64,000 nt of DNA, taken from positions 4,526,001-4,590,000 of the forward strand of contig NZ_RAPV01000001.1 in assembly GCF_003610295.1 (NCBI RefSeq). The letters run 5' to 3'. Origin of the DNA: Paraburkholderia sp. BL23I1N1. GTDB taxonomy: Bacteria; Pseudomonadota; Gammaproteobacteria; Burkholderiales; Burkholderiaceae. Shown here one piece after another: positions 32,919 through 40,843 of the stretch. Position 1 is the stretch's first letter; each line of letters opens with the position of its first letter. The notes under the pieces are model-generated. The model was not told where the DNA came from, ran no database searches, and was given only the letters and a program-made list of their open reading frames with translations. Position numbers and translations under genes: made by a program.

Positions 32919-34277
32919 ATGCTCAATCACTGGATTCGCAGTCTGTCCGCGCGGCTTTGGGTGACCAGCATTGCCGCTCTGGCGATCAGCCTGACCGTGC
33001 TGGCGACGGCTGCCACCTACGCGTTCAGTCACTACCCTCAGCAGATGCTCGGGCGGCACGAGGAGATGGAAAACGCCACGGAGATCATGAGCGGAATCCG
33101 CTTCGACAATGCCGGCCGTCCGGTTTCCGTGGCGCTTCCTGCGAAGAAGGCCTGGCTCTTCGAGGTAGCGCCAACGGAGCTGAAGTACCGGGTACTCGAC
33201 GAACGCGGCAACGTGTTGCTGGCCTCGAAAGGTGCTGAAGGGTATGAAGCATGGATCGCGGGCGATCCATCCGGGCTGGTCGGCAATATTCAGCGGGCGG
33301 AAATCGGCGCGAAACCGTTCGAAGTCCTGACGCTTCGGGCGCCGCATGGTTCGGCGGTTTTCTATACCCAGACCGCCACGTCGGAGCGTTTCGTCGACGC
33401 GCTGATCGACGCCAAGGTCAGGCCGATGCCGGCGATCATCAAGACGATCATTGTGGAGGCCACGATCATTTTTGGCCTGACTTTCCCCTTTACCGTGCAT
33501 CGGGTGCTCAGGCCGCTCAGAGAGGCCTCGCGCGCGGCGGCGCGCGTCACGCCGCGCAACCTCACCACGCGGCTCTCCACCGCGGGCGTGCCGAGTGAAA
33601 TCAAGCCGCTGATCCATGCCTTCAACGAAGCGCTCGACCGGCTCGAAAACGGTTTTGCCGTGCAGCAGCAGTTTCTCGCGTCGGCCGCGCACGAGTTGCA
33701 GACACCGCTCACCCTGATTCGCGGTCAGATCGAACTGCAACCCGGGATCGACGACAAGGACCTGCTGTTTCGCGAGATCGATCTGATGGCGCGTCAGGTT
33801 CGGCAACTGTTGCATCTCGCCGAAGTCAGCGAGTCGCAGAACTTCAGTTTCGGCGAGGTGAATATCGTCGACGTGGCGCAGGACGTGGTGACCTATCTCG
33901 CCCGCAAGGCCGAGCGCAAGGAGGTGACGCTCCGGCTCGAAACCGCGGTCGCGCCGTCGTCGATCTGGGCCGACCGCAGCGCATTGTTCATTCTGCTCAA
34001 GAACATTGTTGAAAACGCGATCAATGCGTCGCCGGCGCATAGCGCGGTCGTGCTGATCGTCGATGCCGTCTCGGTGCAGGTTCAGGACGAAGGTCCGGGC
34101 ATCCGGCAGGAGTACCTGCCGTTTCTCTTCAAGCGCTTCTGGCGAGCCCCGGATGCGAGGCATGACGGCGCCGGACTCGGGCTTGCGATCTGCAAGGAGA
34201 TCGCCACGGCTCACGAGTGGCGTTTGACCGTGAGCAGTCTGGTATCGGGCACGCGCTTCGCGGTGTGGTTCTCGTGA
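32919..34277 (+). CDS. Sensor histidine kinase
   Basis: 452 residues. First membrane segment about 14-37, a periplasmic sensor of about 130 residues, and a second membrane segment about 170-192 (IIVEATIIFGLTFPF). HAMP-like linker, then the H-box with phospho-acceptor His258 in SAAHELQTP, N-box NIVENAINAS, G1 DEGPGIR and G2 GAGLGLAI. HELQTP replaces the common HELRTP. Cognate partner of the upstream regulator. ATG 32919 is preferred over TTG 32910. Confidence 0.93.
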   Translation: MLNHWIRSLSARLWVTSIAALAISLTVLATAATYAFSHYPQQMLGRHEEMENATEIMSGIRFDNAGRPVSVALPAKKAWLFEVAPTELKYRVLDERGNVLLASKGAEGYEAWIAGDPSGLVGNIQRAEIGAKPFEVLTLRAPHGSAVFYTQTATSERFVDALIDAKVRPMPAIIKTIIVEATIIFGLTFPFTVHRVLRPLREASRAAARVTPRNLTTRLSTAGVPSEIKPLIHAFNEALDRLENGFAVQQQFLASAAHELQTPLTLIRGQIELQPGIDDKDLLFREIDLMARQVRQLLHLAEVSESQNFSFGEVNIVDVAQDVVTYLARKAERKEVTLRLETAVAPSSIWADRSALFILLKNIVENAINASPAHSAVVLIVDAVSVQVQDEGPGIRQEYLPFLFKRFWRAPDARHDGAGLGLAICKEIATAHEWRLTVSSLVSGTRFAVWFS

Positions 34278-34314
34278 CGCCGCGCCCTTTACCGTTCAAG
34301 CTGCTAAAGCTTGC

Positions 34315-35085
34315 TTATCCTTTGACGTGGTCCGTCGAGAGCCAGCCCCCGCTTACGCCGATCTGCGCCACCTGTTTTGCCACCGCGTCAGCAAGACGCT
34401 TGGCGTCCGCTGAAACACCGGCCTTCTTGGTTTCGGATACAGCGTGCAAGCCGCCGCCTACGGCCGCAGAAGTCGCAATGCTGCCCACCGCGGCGCCCGC
34501 GCCGGCTGTTTCGACCATGCCGGGTGCCTTGCCGCTGTCGCCGGTGGCATTGAAACTTTGCACCAGCCGCGCGGTGCCGCCCGCCGGTTTGTACAGAATC
34601 TGCACCGAGCTGCTGACCTCGCTCTTGCCCGCGCCCAGGCCGATCAGCACGCGGCGGCGGCGATTGCCCGCATCGATCTTGTCGAAGCTGCCTTGCACGA
34701 GCAGGACGTTCTGGTCGGCGGGGGCGGGAACGTCCGAGCGAATCGCGCGCAGCCCCATCGATTGCAATTGATGCACGATTTCGTTGGCGACCTGCTCACG
34801 CACGGCCACTGCATCGGCGGTTTGCTTTTGCGCGGCGGACGAGCCGTCGAAGTGCGATTCCAGTTTCTTCAGCATGCCGCCATTGTCCAGTTTCACCTGA
34901 TCCGGATTGCTGTCGAAGGTATAGACATAAATGTTGTCCGGGCGCACTTGCGGTTGAGCGCTGGTCTGGGTCGCGTTGTTGATGCTGCCGCCGGCGCAGC
35001 CGGTCAGAAGCGTGCCGCAGCAGACCATTGTGACGCATGCAAAACGAGCGGCTTTCTTTTTGAGGAAACTCACTGAAGTCAACAT
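34315..35085 (-). CDS. DUF4410-type lipoprotein
   Basis: 256 residues with a lipoprotein signal (GTLLTGCAGG, lipidated Cys near residue 24). The mature part resembles DUF4410 proteins: QLQSMGLRAI, VLLVQGSFDKIDAGNRRRR and GLGAGKSEV, with a glycine/alanine-rich segment (GAGAAVGSIATSAAVGGG) that may insert in a membrane. AAGGG lies 6 bp before ATG 35085; ATG 35091 is the alternative. Probably an outer-membrane-associated lipoprotein of unknown role. Convergent with the kinase gene. Confidence 0.8.
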   Translation of the reverse strand: MLTSVSFLKKKAARFACVTMVCCGTLLTGCAGGSINNATQTSAQPQVRPDNIYVYTFDSNPDQVKLDNGGMLKKLESHFDGSSAAQKQTADAVAVREQVANEIVHQLQSMGLRAIRSDVPAPADQNVLLVQGSFDKIDAGNRRRRVLIGLGAGKSEVSSSVQILYKPAGGTARLVQSFNATGDSGKAPGMVETAGAGAAVGSIATSAAVGGGLHAVSETKKAGVSADAKRLADAVAKQVAQIGVSGGWLSTDHVKG

Positions 35086-35349
35086 TTTCATCCCTTCGTC
35101 GGCACGCGGTGCCGTTATGTTCAAACGCATCTTCCGATGATCGGGCAACCGTGCGATCGATAATCATCGGGATTGCATTCGGACCAAATTACCCTTGATC
35201 TCATGCGTCTTTTTCGTACGCACCGGCAGCGAAACGAAGTATGGGCGAGTCACTTCCCGAACTCCATTCAACAATTATTTCGCGCTATGTCACGGCGAAA
35301 CAGGCGGCGGCGGGGGCTTCGGCATGGGATGAGAGCGACGGCGAGGGCG

Positions 35350-35433
35350 TCAGTTCAGGACGAGCCTGATGATGCAGAACAGAACGAGGACGAGCAGGGC
35401 GGCGGCGACGGCCACGTTGATTGGATAGCGCAT
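35350..35433 (-). CDS. 27-residue hydrophobic membrane peptide
   Basis: Short frame starting MRYPINVAVAAALLVLVLFC and ending IIRLVLN. One membrane-spanning helix makes up nearly the whole protein, with Arg near both ends. ATG is preceded by GGTG at about 4-nt spacing. Too short for standard gene calling. Composition is far from random for this GC content. Possibly a small regulatory membrane protein or a membrane-active toxin-like peptide. No partner is visible. Confidence 0.4.
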   Translation of the reverse strand: MRYPINVAVAAALLVLVLFCIIRLVLN

Positions 35434-35527
35434 TGTTCACCAGGCACGAGCGTTTCGGAGCTCTTATCCTAATCAACTGAAGGAAGATGAAAAGTGGGCA
35501 GAGCAGCGGCTATGTGCGACAGCTAAC

Positions 35528-35558
35528 GCAGCGTGCCGAACGGGTGCGCTGCTTTTTT
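35528..35558 (+). terminator. Orphan rho-independent terminator on the + strand
   Basis: GCAGCG (35528-35533) and CGCTGC (35547-35552) form a hairpin followed by six T (35553-35558). Both flanking annotated genes are on the minus strand, so the transcript it ends is unknown: a small RNA, or the 60-codon frame beginning at 35487 with an AAGGAAG site. The remainder of 35434-35685 shows nothing else. Confidence 0.5.
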
Positions 35559-35685
35559 GGCGGAAGCGCTTCCAACCCATTTTTCGGCGGGACGCATTGC
35601 TGGAATTGCACGGGGCGCGCGGTAGTCACGCTCTCCCGTGCGGCCTTCGAACGCGTGACAATCCGGTGACGTAGTCCGGCCCGTT

Positions 35686-36153
35686 TTACTGCGGTTGCGC
35701 AGACGGTTGTATGCCTGCCGGCATGCCGCGCGGCGGCTTGTTCACCGCAACGAGGTCTTCCGACAGACTGGTGCGCAACGTGGCAATGGCCGCGTCGGTA
35801 TTGGCCGGCTTCAACTGCTCGCGGGCCAGCGAGTCGTACACGTAGTGGCGCAGCATCGGATCTTGCGTCTTGTTCAACACCTCGTGATACACGGCCACTA
35901 TCTCGCCTTCACGCCCGCTCATTGCATAGAGGCGGCGCAACTGTTCCAGATCGTTGACCACGGCGAAACCGGGACCGATCGGTCCATTCGGTCCGTGCTG
36001 CCCGTGCGGTCCCGGCGGCCGGTCGCCGCGCTGCGGTTCTTCGCGCGCGTGAGCCGATGCGGGCAGCGGCGCTGCCGCTTCCTGTGCCAACGCGCCCGTC
36101 GCGGCCACGGTCAAAATGGCGGCCAGCGCCGCGCTCACCCATCCTTTTTTCAT
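35686..36153 (-). CDS. Exported hypothetical protein, proline/glycine-rich middle
   Basis: 155 residues. Signal peptide MKKGWVSAALAAILTVAATG cleaved near ALAQ-EA. Low-complexity middle RPPGPHGQHGPNGPIGPGF (residues about 46-65). The C-terminal half is helical (LEQLRRLYAMSGREGEIVAV, LRHYVYDSLAREQLKP). GGGAGCGAG ribosome site supports ATG 36153; the frame is open further up to 36399. Periplasmic; family not recognised. The 354-bp gap 36154-36507 holds no gene or clear site apart from the ribosome site of the next gene. Confidence 0.65.
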   Translation of the reverse strand: MKKGWVSAALAAILTVAATGALAQEAAAPLPASAHAREEPQRGDRPPGPHGQHGPNGPIGPGFAVVNDLEQLRRLYAMSGREGEIVAVYHEVLNKTQDPMLRHYVYDSLAREQLKPANTDAAIATLRTSLSEDLVAVNKPPRGMPAGIQPSAQPQ

Positions 36154-36507
36154 GATCTCGCTCCCATCGAGACAGTGCCGGCGCGACAGTGCGCCAGCAC
36201 ATTGGCAACGATAGTCGACCGGTCGTTTCGTAGGATTACCGAAGCTGTCATGTAACTTACCGGGCCTTGCATACCGCGTGGCCGAACCCGCAAAAAGTTT
36301 CAGTAAGAAGACGGCCGACGCCAGGGTGTGCCCGCTGGCGCAATGTGGCCGGATAGCGCATGATTGAAGCAATGTGCCGTCCGACCCCAGATGCAGCAAG
36401 CTTCAGCGGGAGGCGCGGCACACGCAACGCCACGGGTGCATATGCCGGAGAAACCCTTCGCGGCGATGCACCGCGGGCGAGAATTCAACCGTTAAGGAGG
36501 ATTTCGC

Positions 36508-36933
36508 ATGGACCGACCTGACGCCGCCAATCCGTTTGGCGATTTCACCAAAATGCTGGAGCAGTTCAAGCTCCCCGGCTTCGACGTACCTGCCATCATG
36601 GAAGCACGGCGCAAGGACATGGAAGCACTGGTTCAGGCGAATCAGATGGCATTCCAGGGCATGCAGTCGCTCGCGCAGAAACAGACCGAGATGTTGCGGA
36701 CCACGCTGGGCGAATTGCAGTCGCTCACCGGGCAATTGTCGGCCGGCAGCGCCGCGCCTCCGGCGAAAGCCGCCGAACTGATCCAGCAAAGCCTGCATAA
36801 GTCGCTTGCCGATATGCAGCAGTTGGCACAAGCTGCGTATCAGACGCAGGCGGAGTCGTATGCGGTAATCGCAAAACGCGTAGAAGAAAATGTACAGGAG
36901 CTTAAATCGCTCTTGCAGCAGCAGAAAAAGTAA
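36508..36933 (+). CDS. Phasin-like protein
   Basis: 141 residues, predicted almost wholly helical and amphipathic: FTKMLEQFKLPGFDVPAIME, LVQANQMAFQGMQSLAQKQT, then a coiled-coil-like C-terminus (VIAKRVEENVQELKSLLQQ). The pattern 'MLEQFKLPGFD..ARRKDMEAL.QAN' is that of phasins, which coat polyhydroxyalkanoate granules. AAGGAGG ribosome site, very strong, fits an abundant protein. Single-gene unit ended by the terminator at 37027. It may equally be a phasin paralogue with a regulatory role. Confidence 0.7.
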   Translation: MDRPDAANPFGDFTKMLEQFKLPGFDVPAIMEARRKDMEALVQANQMAFQGMQSLAQKQTEMLRTTLGELQSLTGQLSAGSAAPPAKAAELIQQSLHKSLADMQQLAQAAYQTQAESYAVIAKRVEENVQELKSLLQQQKK

Positions 36934-37026
36934 CGGACGCAGTCGCGTCGAATCGCTCGATCGGGATTTGAAGCGGTTCGCGGAAGTGACGATGAATTAG
37001 CAAGAAAGTCGTAAAGAAGCACCCGG

Positions 37027-37065
37027 TGCCGTGAATGACCATCTGGTTATTCGCGGCATTTTTTT
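37027..37065 (+). terminator. Rho-independent terminator after the phasin-like gene
   Basis: TGCCGTGAAT (37027-37036) pairs with ATTCGCGGCA (37049-37058) at 9 of 10 positions with a 12-nt loop, followed by seven T. The following non-coding stretch to 37550 contains only the palindrome at 37358. Confidence 0.75.
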
Positions 37066-37357
37066 GCCCCTCGAATCGTGCTTATGCCGCGATTTTCTCT
37101 TCACACAAAAGCGGCCTTCCCGCGCCGCAAATATCAGATGAAATAGGCCGGCCGGCGCGAATTATTCAGCGTGTGCTTACATTGCGCCCCACATGCGACG
37201 CGCATTGAAATTTTTCTGCTGTGGCCCCGTTATTTCATCAGTGGGTTCGCTTTAAACAGGGTGTATCGGAAAAAAATGCGCAGAAGCGCCGCCCCTTGGT
37301 GATCCTGTCCTCAATTGTCAAACAGGTTCAAACGATCGAACGCCCGTATAAGGTTTA

Positions 37358-37376
37358 AATCGTTCCGCAAACGATT
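37358..37376. promoter_or_regulatory. Palindrome AATCGTT-N5-AACGATT upstream of DUF2844 gene
   Basis: Perfect 7-5-7 inverted repeat in a roughly 480-bp AT-richer non-coding region before the DUF2844-DUF3443 pair. Candidate operator; no adjacent regulator gene. Confidence 0.35.
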
Positions 37377-37550
37377 GCCACGCCACTTTTCGACGGCTAA
37401 AGTTTCGCGCCGCCACTCCGTAGACGCATTCACGCAACCCAACCGGTGTGAACGCAATACCGGCACCACCGGTCAGGAGTGCGCCCCTGGATTCCCGTTC
37501 GTGATCGGCTCGCTCGCCAGTCACGAGCGTTTCACCTCGAAGGAAATCTC

Positions 37551-38009
37551 TTGAAACCGATGCTCTCTATCAGCATTGCTCGCGCAATGCTCGGGGCAAG
37601 CTGCGCGCTGTCGTTTGCCGCGCATGCCACGCTCGGCCAGAACGTCAGCACTGTCGACAGCGATCAGACGCGCCTTCATGCAGTTGCTCACACGGCCACT
37701 ACGCAAAGCGCGTATTCGGTACACCTGATTACGATGCCGTCCGGCACGCTGGTGCGCGAGTACGTCGCGCCTAACGGCATCGTCTTCGGTGTCGCCTGGG
37801 AAGGCCCGACGCTGCCGGATCTGAAATCCATGCTGGGCACGTCGTTCGACCAATACGTCGCGGCCACTGCGACGCGCCGTGGCACGCCGCTCGCGGTGTC
37901 CAACAGCGATCTGGTCGTGTACTCCGGCGGGCATCTGCGCGCGTTTGCCGGCCACGCCTATCTGCCGCCAGCGGTGCCCGCGGGCGTCGATGTCGGCGTC
38001 ATTCAATAA
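37551..38009 (+). CDS. DUF2844 domain exported protein
   Basis: 152 residues from TTG, which has AAGGA at 6-nt spacing; ATG 37560 is an internal alternative. Signal peptide ends near SFAAHA-TLG. The mature part has the DUF2844 pattern: YSVHLITMPSGTLVREYVAP, NGIVFGVAWEGPTLPDL and LRAFAGHAYLPPAVPAG. Periplasmic. Function unknown. Followed after 11 bp by a DUF3443 gene, the usual genetic partner of DUF2844 in Burkholderia-type genomes. Confidence 0.8.
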   Translation: MKPMLSISIARAMLGASCALSFAAHATLGQNVSTVDSDQTRLHAVAHTATTQSAYSVHLITMPSGTLVREYVAPNGIVFGVAWEGPTLPDLKSMLGTSFDQYVAATATRRGTPLAVSNSDLVVYSGGHLRAFAGHAYLPPAVPAGVDVGVIQ

Positions 38010-38020
38010 CGGAGCGAATC

Positions 38021-39283
38021 ATGCGTCATACGTCTTCGTTCGTGACCTTGTTGTGCGCGGCGCTGCTCGCGTTGCTCGTTAGTGCCTGCGGCGGCGGCGG
38101 CTCCGGCTCCTCGGCGAATTCCGGCAGCACGACGAGCTTGTCTGCCGGTCCCACCGTCACCAATACGTCGCCCTCGCCGCAAGTGGTGGCCGCCAACGCC
38201 GTGCGCGTGGCGGTCGACTCCGGCGTGAGCAACGTGCCGAACATGCCATTCGTCAGCATCACGATTTGCGCGCCGGGCACCAGCCAATGCCAAACCATCG
38301 ATCACATCCTGGTGGATACCGGTTCGTGGGGCGTGCGCGTGTTTGCCTCGCAATTGCCTGCTTCGACGGCGCTGCCGCAACAGAAGGACGCCTCGGGCAA
38401 TCTGGTTGCCGAATGCATGCAGTTCTTCGACGGCTACACGTGGGGCTCGGTGAAGCTCGCCGACCTGCAGATCGCCGGTGAAAAAGCGGCCTCGCTGCCG
38501 ATACAGGTGATCGACCCGAACTACGCTTCGTTGCCGTCCGATTGCGCGAGCTTCGGCGCATCGCGCAACACGCCGGGCTCGTTGCAGGCCAATGGCATTC
38601 TGGGCATCGGCGTGTTCAAGCACGACTGCGGCGCGAACTGCGTGCAGAAGGCCGTGGCCGGTACGTACTACGGTTGCAACGGCACGGCGTGCACGTCGAT
38701 TCCGCTTGCCGAGGCGCTGCAGGTCGCCAATCCGATTCCGTACTTCGCCACGGACAACAACGGCTCCATGCTGAGCCTGCCCATGGTGTCGGGCGGCGCG
38801 CAGTCGGTCACCGGGCAACTGGTGTTCGGCATCGGCACGCAGACCAACAATTCGCTCGGCAGCGCGCAGGTGATCGGGGTGAGTCCGTCGAATGGCACCT
38901 TCACGACGGTGCAGAACGGCACGACGTATTCGAGCAGTATTCTGGACAGCGGCTCGACGGGCCTGTTCTTCCAGACCAGTGCGATGCCTGCCTGCGCGAG
39001 CCCGAATAACGCGTACTACTGCCCGGTGTCGACCCAGTCGTTGAGCGCGATGATGCAGGGGGCGAACGGCACGACGAGCACGGTGAACTTCAGCGTGGGC
39101 AATGCCACGTCGATTTCACAGACGTACGGCGGCGATTCGGCCTTGCCGCTGCTGGCGGGTCCGGCGTTTGTGACCTCGTCGATTTTCGACTGGGGCCTGC
39201 CGTTCTTCTACGGCCGTAACGTGTATGCCGCGGTCGAGCAGCAAACGACGCCTGGCGGCGCGGGACCTTATGTGGCGTACTGA
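38021..39283 (+). CDS. DUF3443 domain lipoprotein/secreted protein
   Basis: 420 residues with a lipoprotein signal (ALLVSACGGGG). Mature protein has an aspartic-protease-like look: two D-T/S-G sites, HILVDTGSWGVRVF at about residues 96-109 and ILDSGSTGLFFQTS at about 308-321, plus GILGIGVFKHDCG with several cysteines. The D(T/S)G pair resembles pepsin-like or retropepsin-like folds, which is an inference, not a proven activity. Cell-surface or periplasmic. Operon with the DUF2844 gene; ends at the terminator at 39327. Confidence 0.8.
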   Translation: MRHTSSFVTLLCAALLALLVSACGGGGSGSSANSGSTTSLSAGPTVTNTSPSPQVVAANAVRVAVDSGVSNVPNMPFVSITICAPGTSQCQTIDHILVDTGSWGVRVFASQLPASTALPQQKDASGNLVAECMQFFDGYTWGSVKLADLQIAGEKAASLPIQVIDPNYASLPSDCASFGASRNTPGSLQANGILGIGVFKHDCGANCVQKAVAGTYYGCNGTACTSIPLAEALQVANPIPYFATDNNGSMLSLPMVSGGAQSVTGQLVFGIGTQTNNSLGSAQVIGVSPSNGTFTTVQNGTTYSSSILDSGSTGLFFQTSAMPACASPNNAYYCPVSTQSLSAMMQGANGTTSTVNFSVGNATSISQTYGGDSALPLLAGPAFVTSSIFDWGLPFFYGRNVYAAVEQQTTPGGAGPYVAY

Positions 39284-39326
39284 GATCGCTTATTGAGCGA
39301 TAGCCAGGTTTGGCTCCCGATGGAAG

Positions 39327-39363
39327 AAAGCCCGCTGCCGGTTGATTCGGCAGCGGGCTTTTT
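39327..39363. terminator. Strong bidirectional-type terminator between DUF3443 gene and metallopeptidase gene
   Basis: AAAGCCCGCTGCCG (39327-39340) and CGGCAGCGGGCTTT (39348-39361): perfect 14-bp stem, 7-nt loop, T tract on the + side and A tract on the other. The genes on both sides converge on it. Confidence 0.85.
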
Positions 39364-39369
39364 GGTGGG

Positions 39370-40446
39370 TTATCGAAGCCGCGTTTTATCGCCCGCTGCC
39401 GCAATCACCCGATGCACGAATCGCAGCTTGTCCACCACCGGCGAGGCCAGCGTGAACGGATAACCGTCGGGCATGCCGAGACTGCGGTTCAGGCTGTTCA
39501 ACGCATACGTGAGCGGAAACCAGCGCTTCATCAGATTCCCGAAGCTCGCGTCTTCCACGGGCGTGCGGTCGGTCAGCGTCGGCTCGCTCGGGTCGTCGGG
39601 CAACAAGGCGAGACCATACGAGGTCGAGGTATCCAGCACGTCGACGATCAGCAGGTAGTGCGCCCACGTTTCGGCCCAATCTTCCATGGGATGCATCGTC
39701 GCATAAGCGCTGATGGTCGAGGCCTGCCAGTCGGCCGGGGCGCCGTTGCGATAGTAGGCTTTCAGCGCCTCGCCATAGTCGGTGCGTTCGTCGCCGAACA
39801 GCTTGCGAAAGGGCACGAACCAGCGCGGATCGTTCTCGATCAACTGGCTGAAGTAGTAGTGGCCCGTCTCGTGGCGAAAGTGGCCGAGCAGCGTGCGGTA
39901 GGGCTCGCCCATCGCGCTGCGTACTTTTTCGCGGTAGGCGTCGTCGGCTTCGGCGATGTTCAGGGTGATGAGACCTTTGTCGTGGCCGGTCATGACCGGC
40001 GAACCGTCGCGGCGGTCTTCGAGGAACTCGAATGCGAGGCCATACGCGGGATCGGTCTGGCGCGACGGCACGTCGAGGCCGAGCGCGGCCAGTGTGTACA
40101 GGAGGCGCCGTTTCGCCGTCTCCAGCCGGTACCAGTAGAGCCGGTTATCCGGTGTGCCCAGATTCGGAATCGTGCGGGTGAGCTGGCACGCGCGGCACAG
40201 CGAGTCGGACGAGTCGGCGGAGATCATCCAGTTGCAGATGTTTTCGACCGCGTAGTTGTGGCACTGCCGGAATAGCGCCCCCTCGGCACGCGGATGCAGG
40301 CTGCGCCAGCGCCCTTCGCCGGCTTCTTCGAAGGCGCTGATCTCGGCCAGGTCAGGGACATACCCGAGCAATGACTCGCACCGTTCGCATCGAACGTTTT
40401 CATAGAACACGAGTTGCGAGCAGCGATTGCAGTGGAAGGTTCTCAT
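39370..40446 (-). CDS. Zinc-binding metallopeptidase with N-terminal zinc ribbons
   Basis: 358 residues. N-terminal Cys pairs suggest zinc ribbons: FHCNRCSQLV, CERCESLLGY, then CHNYAVENICNWM and CRACQLTRT. Catalytic motif HETGH (His192, Glu193, His196) in a gluzincin-like HExxH variant, with a downstream Glu-rich helix MEDWAETWAHYLLI. This is the 'putative zinc-binding peptidase' family that travels with transglutaminase/ATP-grasp gene sets. It is divergent from the 40844 gene, so it belongs to that cluster by context. Cytoplasmic (no signal). Confidence 0.8.
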   Translation of the reverse strand: MRTFHCNRCSQLVFYENVRCERCESLLGYVPDLAEISAFEEAGEGRWRSLHPRAEGALFRQCHNYAVENICNWMISADSSDSLCRACQLTRTIPNLGTPDNRLYWYRLETAKRRLLYTLAALGLDVPSRQTDPAYGLAFEFLEDRRDGSPVMTGHDKGLITLNIAEADDAYREKVRSAMGEPYRTLLGHFRHETGHYYFSQLIENDPRWFVPFRKLFGDERTDYGEALKAYYRNGAPADWQASTISAYATMHPMEDWAETWAHYLLIVDVLDTSTSYGLALLPDDPSEPTLTDRTPVEDASFGNLMKRWFPLTYALNSLNRSLGMPDGYPFTLASPVVDKLRFVHRVIAAAGDKTRLR

Positions 40447-40843
40447 CGATCGGGCCCGGGTGGTGGGTGACAATCCTGAAGCGGCTGGCGGGGCGATGTG
40501 TCGGCTGGCTGGCCACCGAGCGCCGGCCAGCGGGGATCGCGCGCATCCTCAAGCGCTTGCAAGAGCGAAGACGACGTGCAATCTTCATGCCGCAATTGCC
40601 AGACGTCACTGGTTTAACGCACATTACGTGCATGATCGTGCATCGGCGCTGCGCCGCTTTGGTGCGCGGCAGTTGAAAAGGCGGTGGAAAGGCGCGCTGA
40701 TCGATCGACCGGACGGTCGGCAGCCACGGCACACTTCGTAACAGGCGCTCATCCGGGCGGTACAGGCAGTTCACGCGGTTTTTCGATCAACGGCATGAAG
40801 CTTGCTTTTTGGCGGGCTGCCATCCCTTGTCCAGGAGTCCGGT
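40447..40843. other. 397-bp divergent intergenic region
   Basis: Non-coding stretch between the metallopeptidase gene (leftward) and the transglutaminase gene (rightward). It contains short GTGCATG/ATCGTGCAT repeats near 40630-40645 but no clear promoter hexamers or terminator. The open frames here lack ribosome sites and protein-like composition. The only confident element is the CCAGGAG ribosome site just before 40844. Confidence 0.4.

Noticed and set aside
32184-34214. 676-codon minus-strand open frame opposite the response regulator and kinase genes
   Set aside because: It is antisense to two clearly recognised proteins; long antisense frames are expected at this GC content, and its composition (Arg/His/Gln-rich) matches no protein family.
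35487-35669. 60-codon + strand frame with AAGGAAG
   Set aside because: A strong terminator hairpin lies inside it at 35528-35558, and the residue composition is not protein-like; kept only as a possible small transcript.
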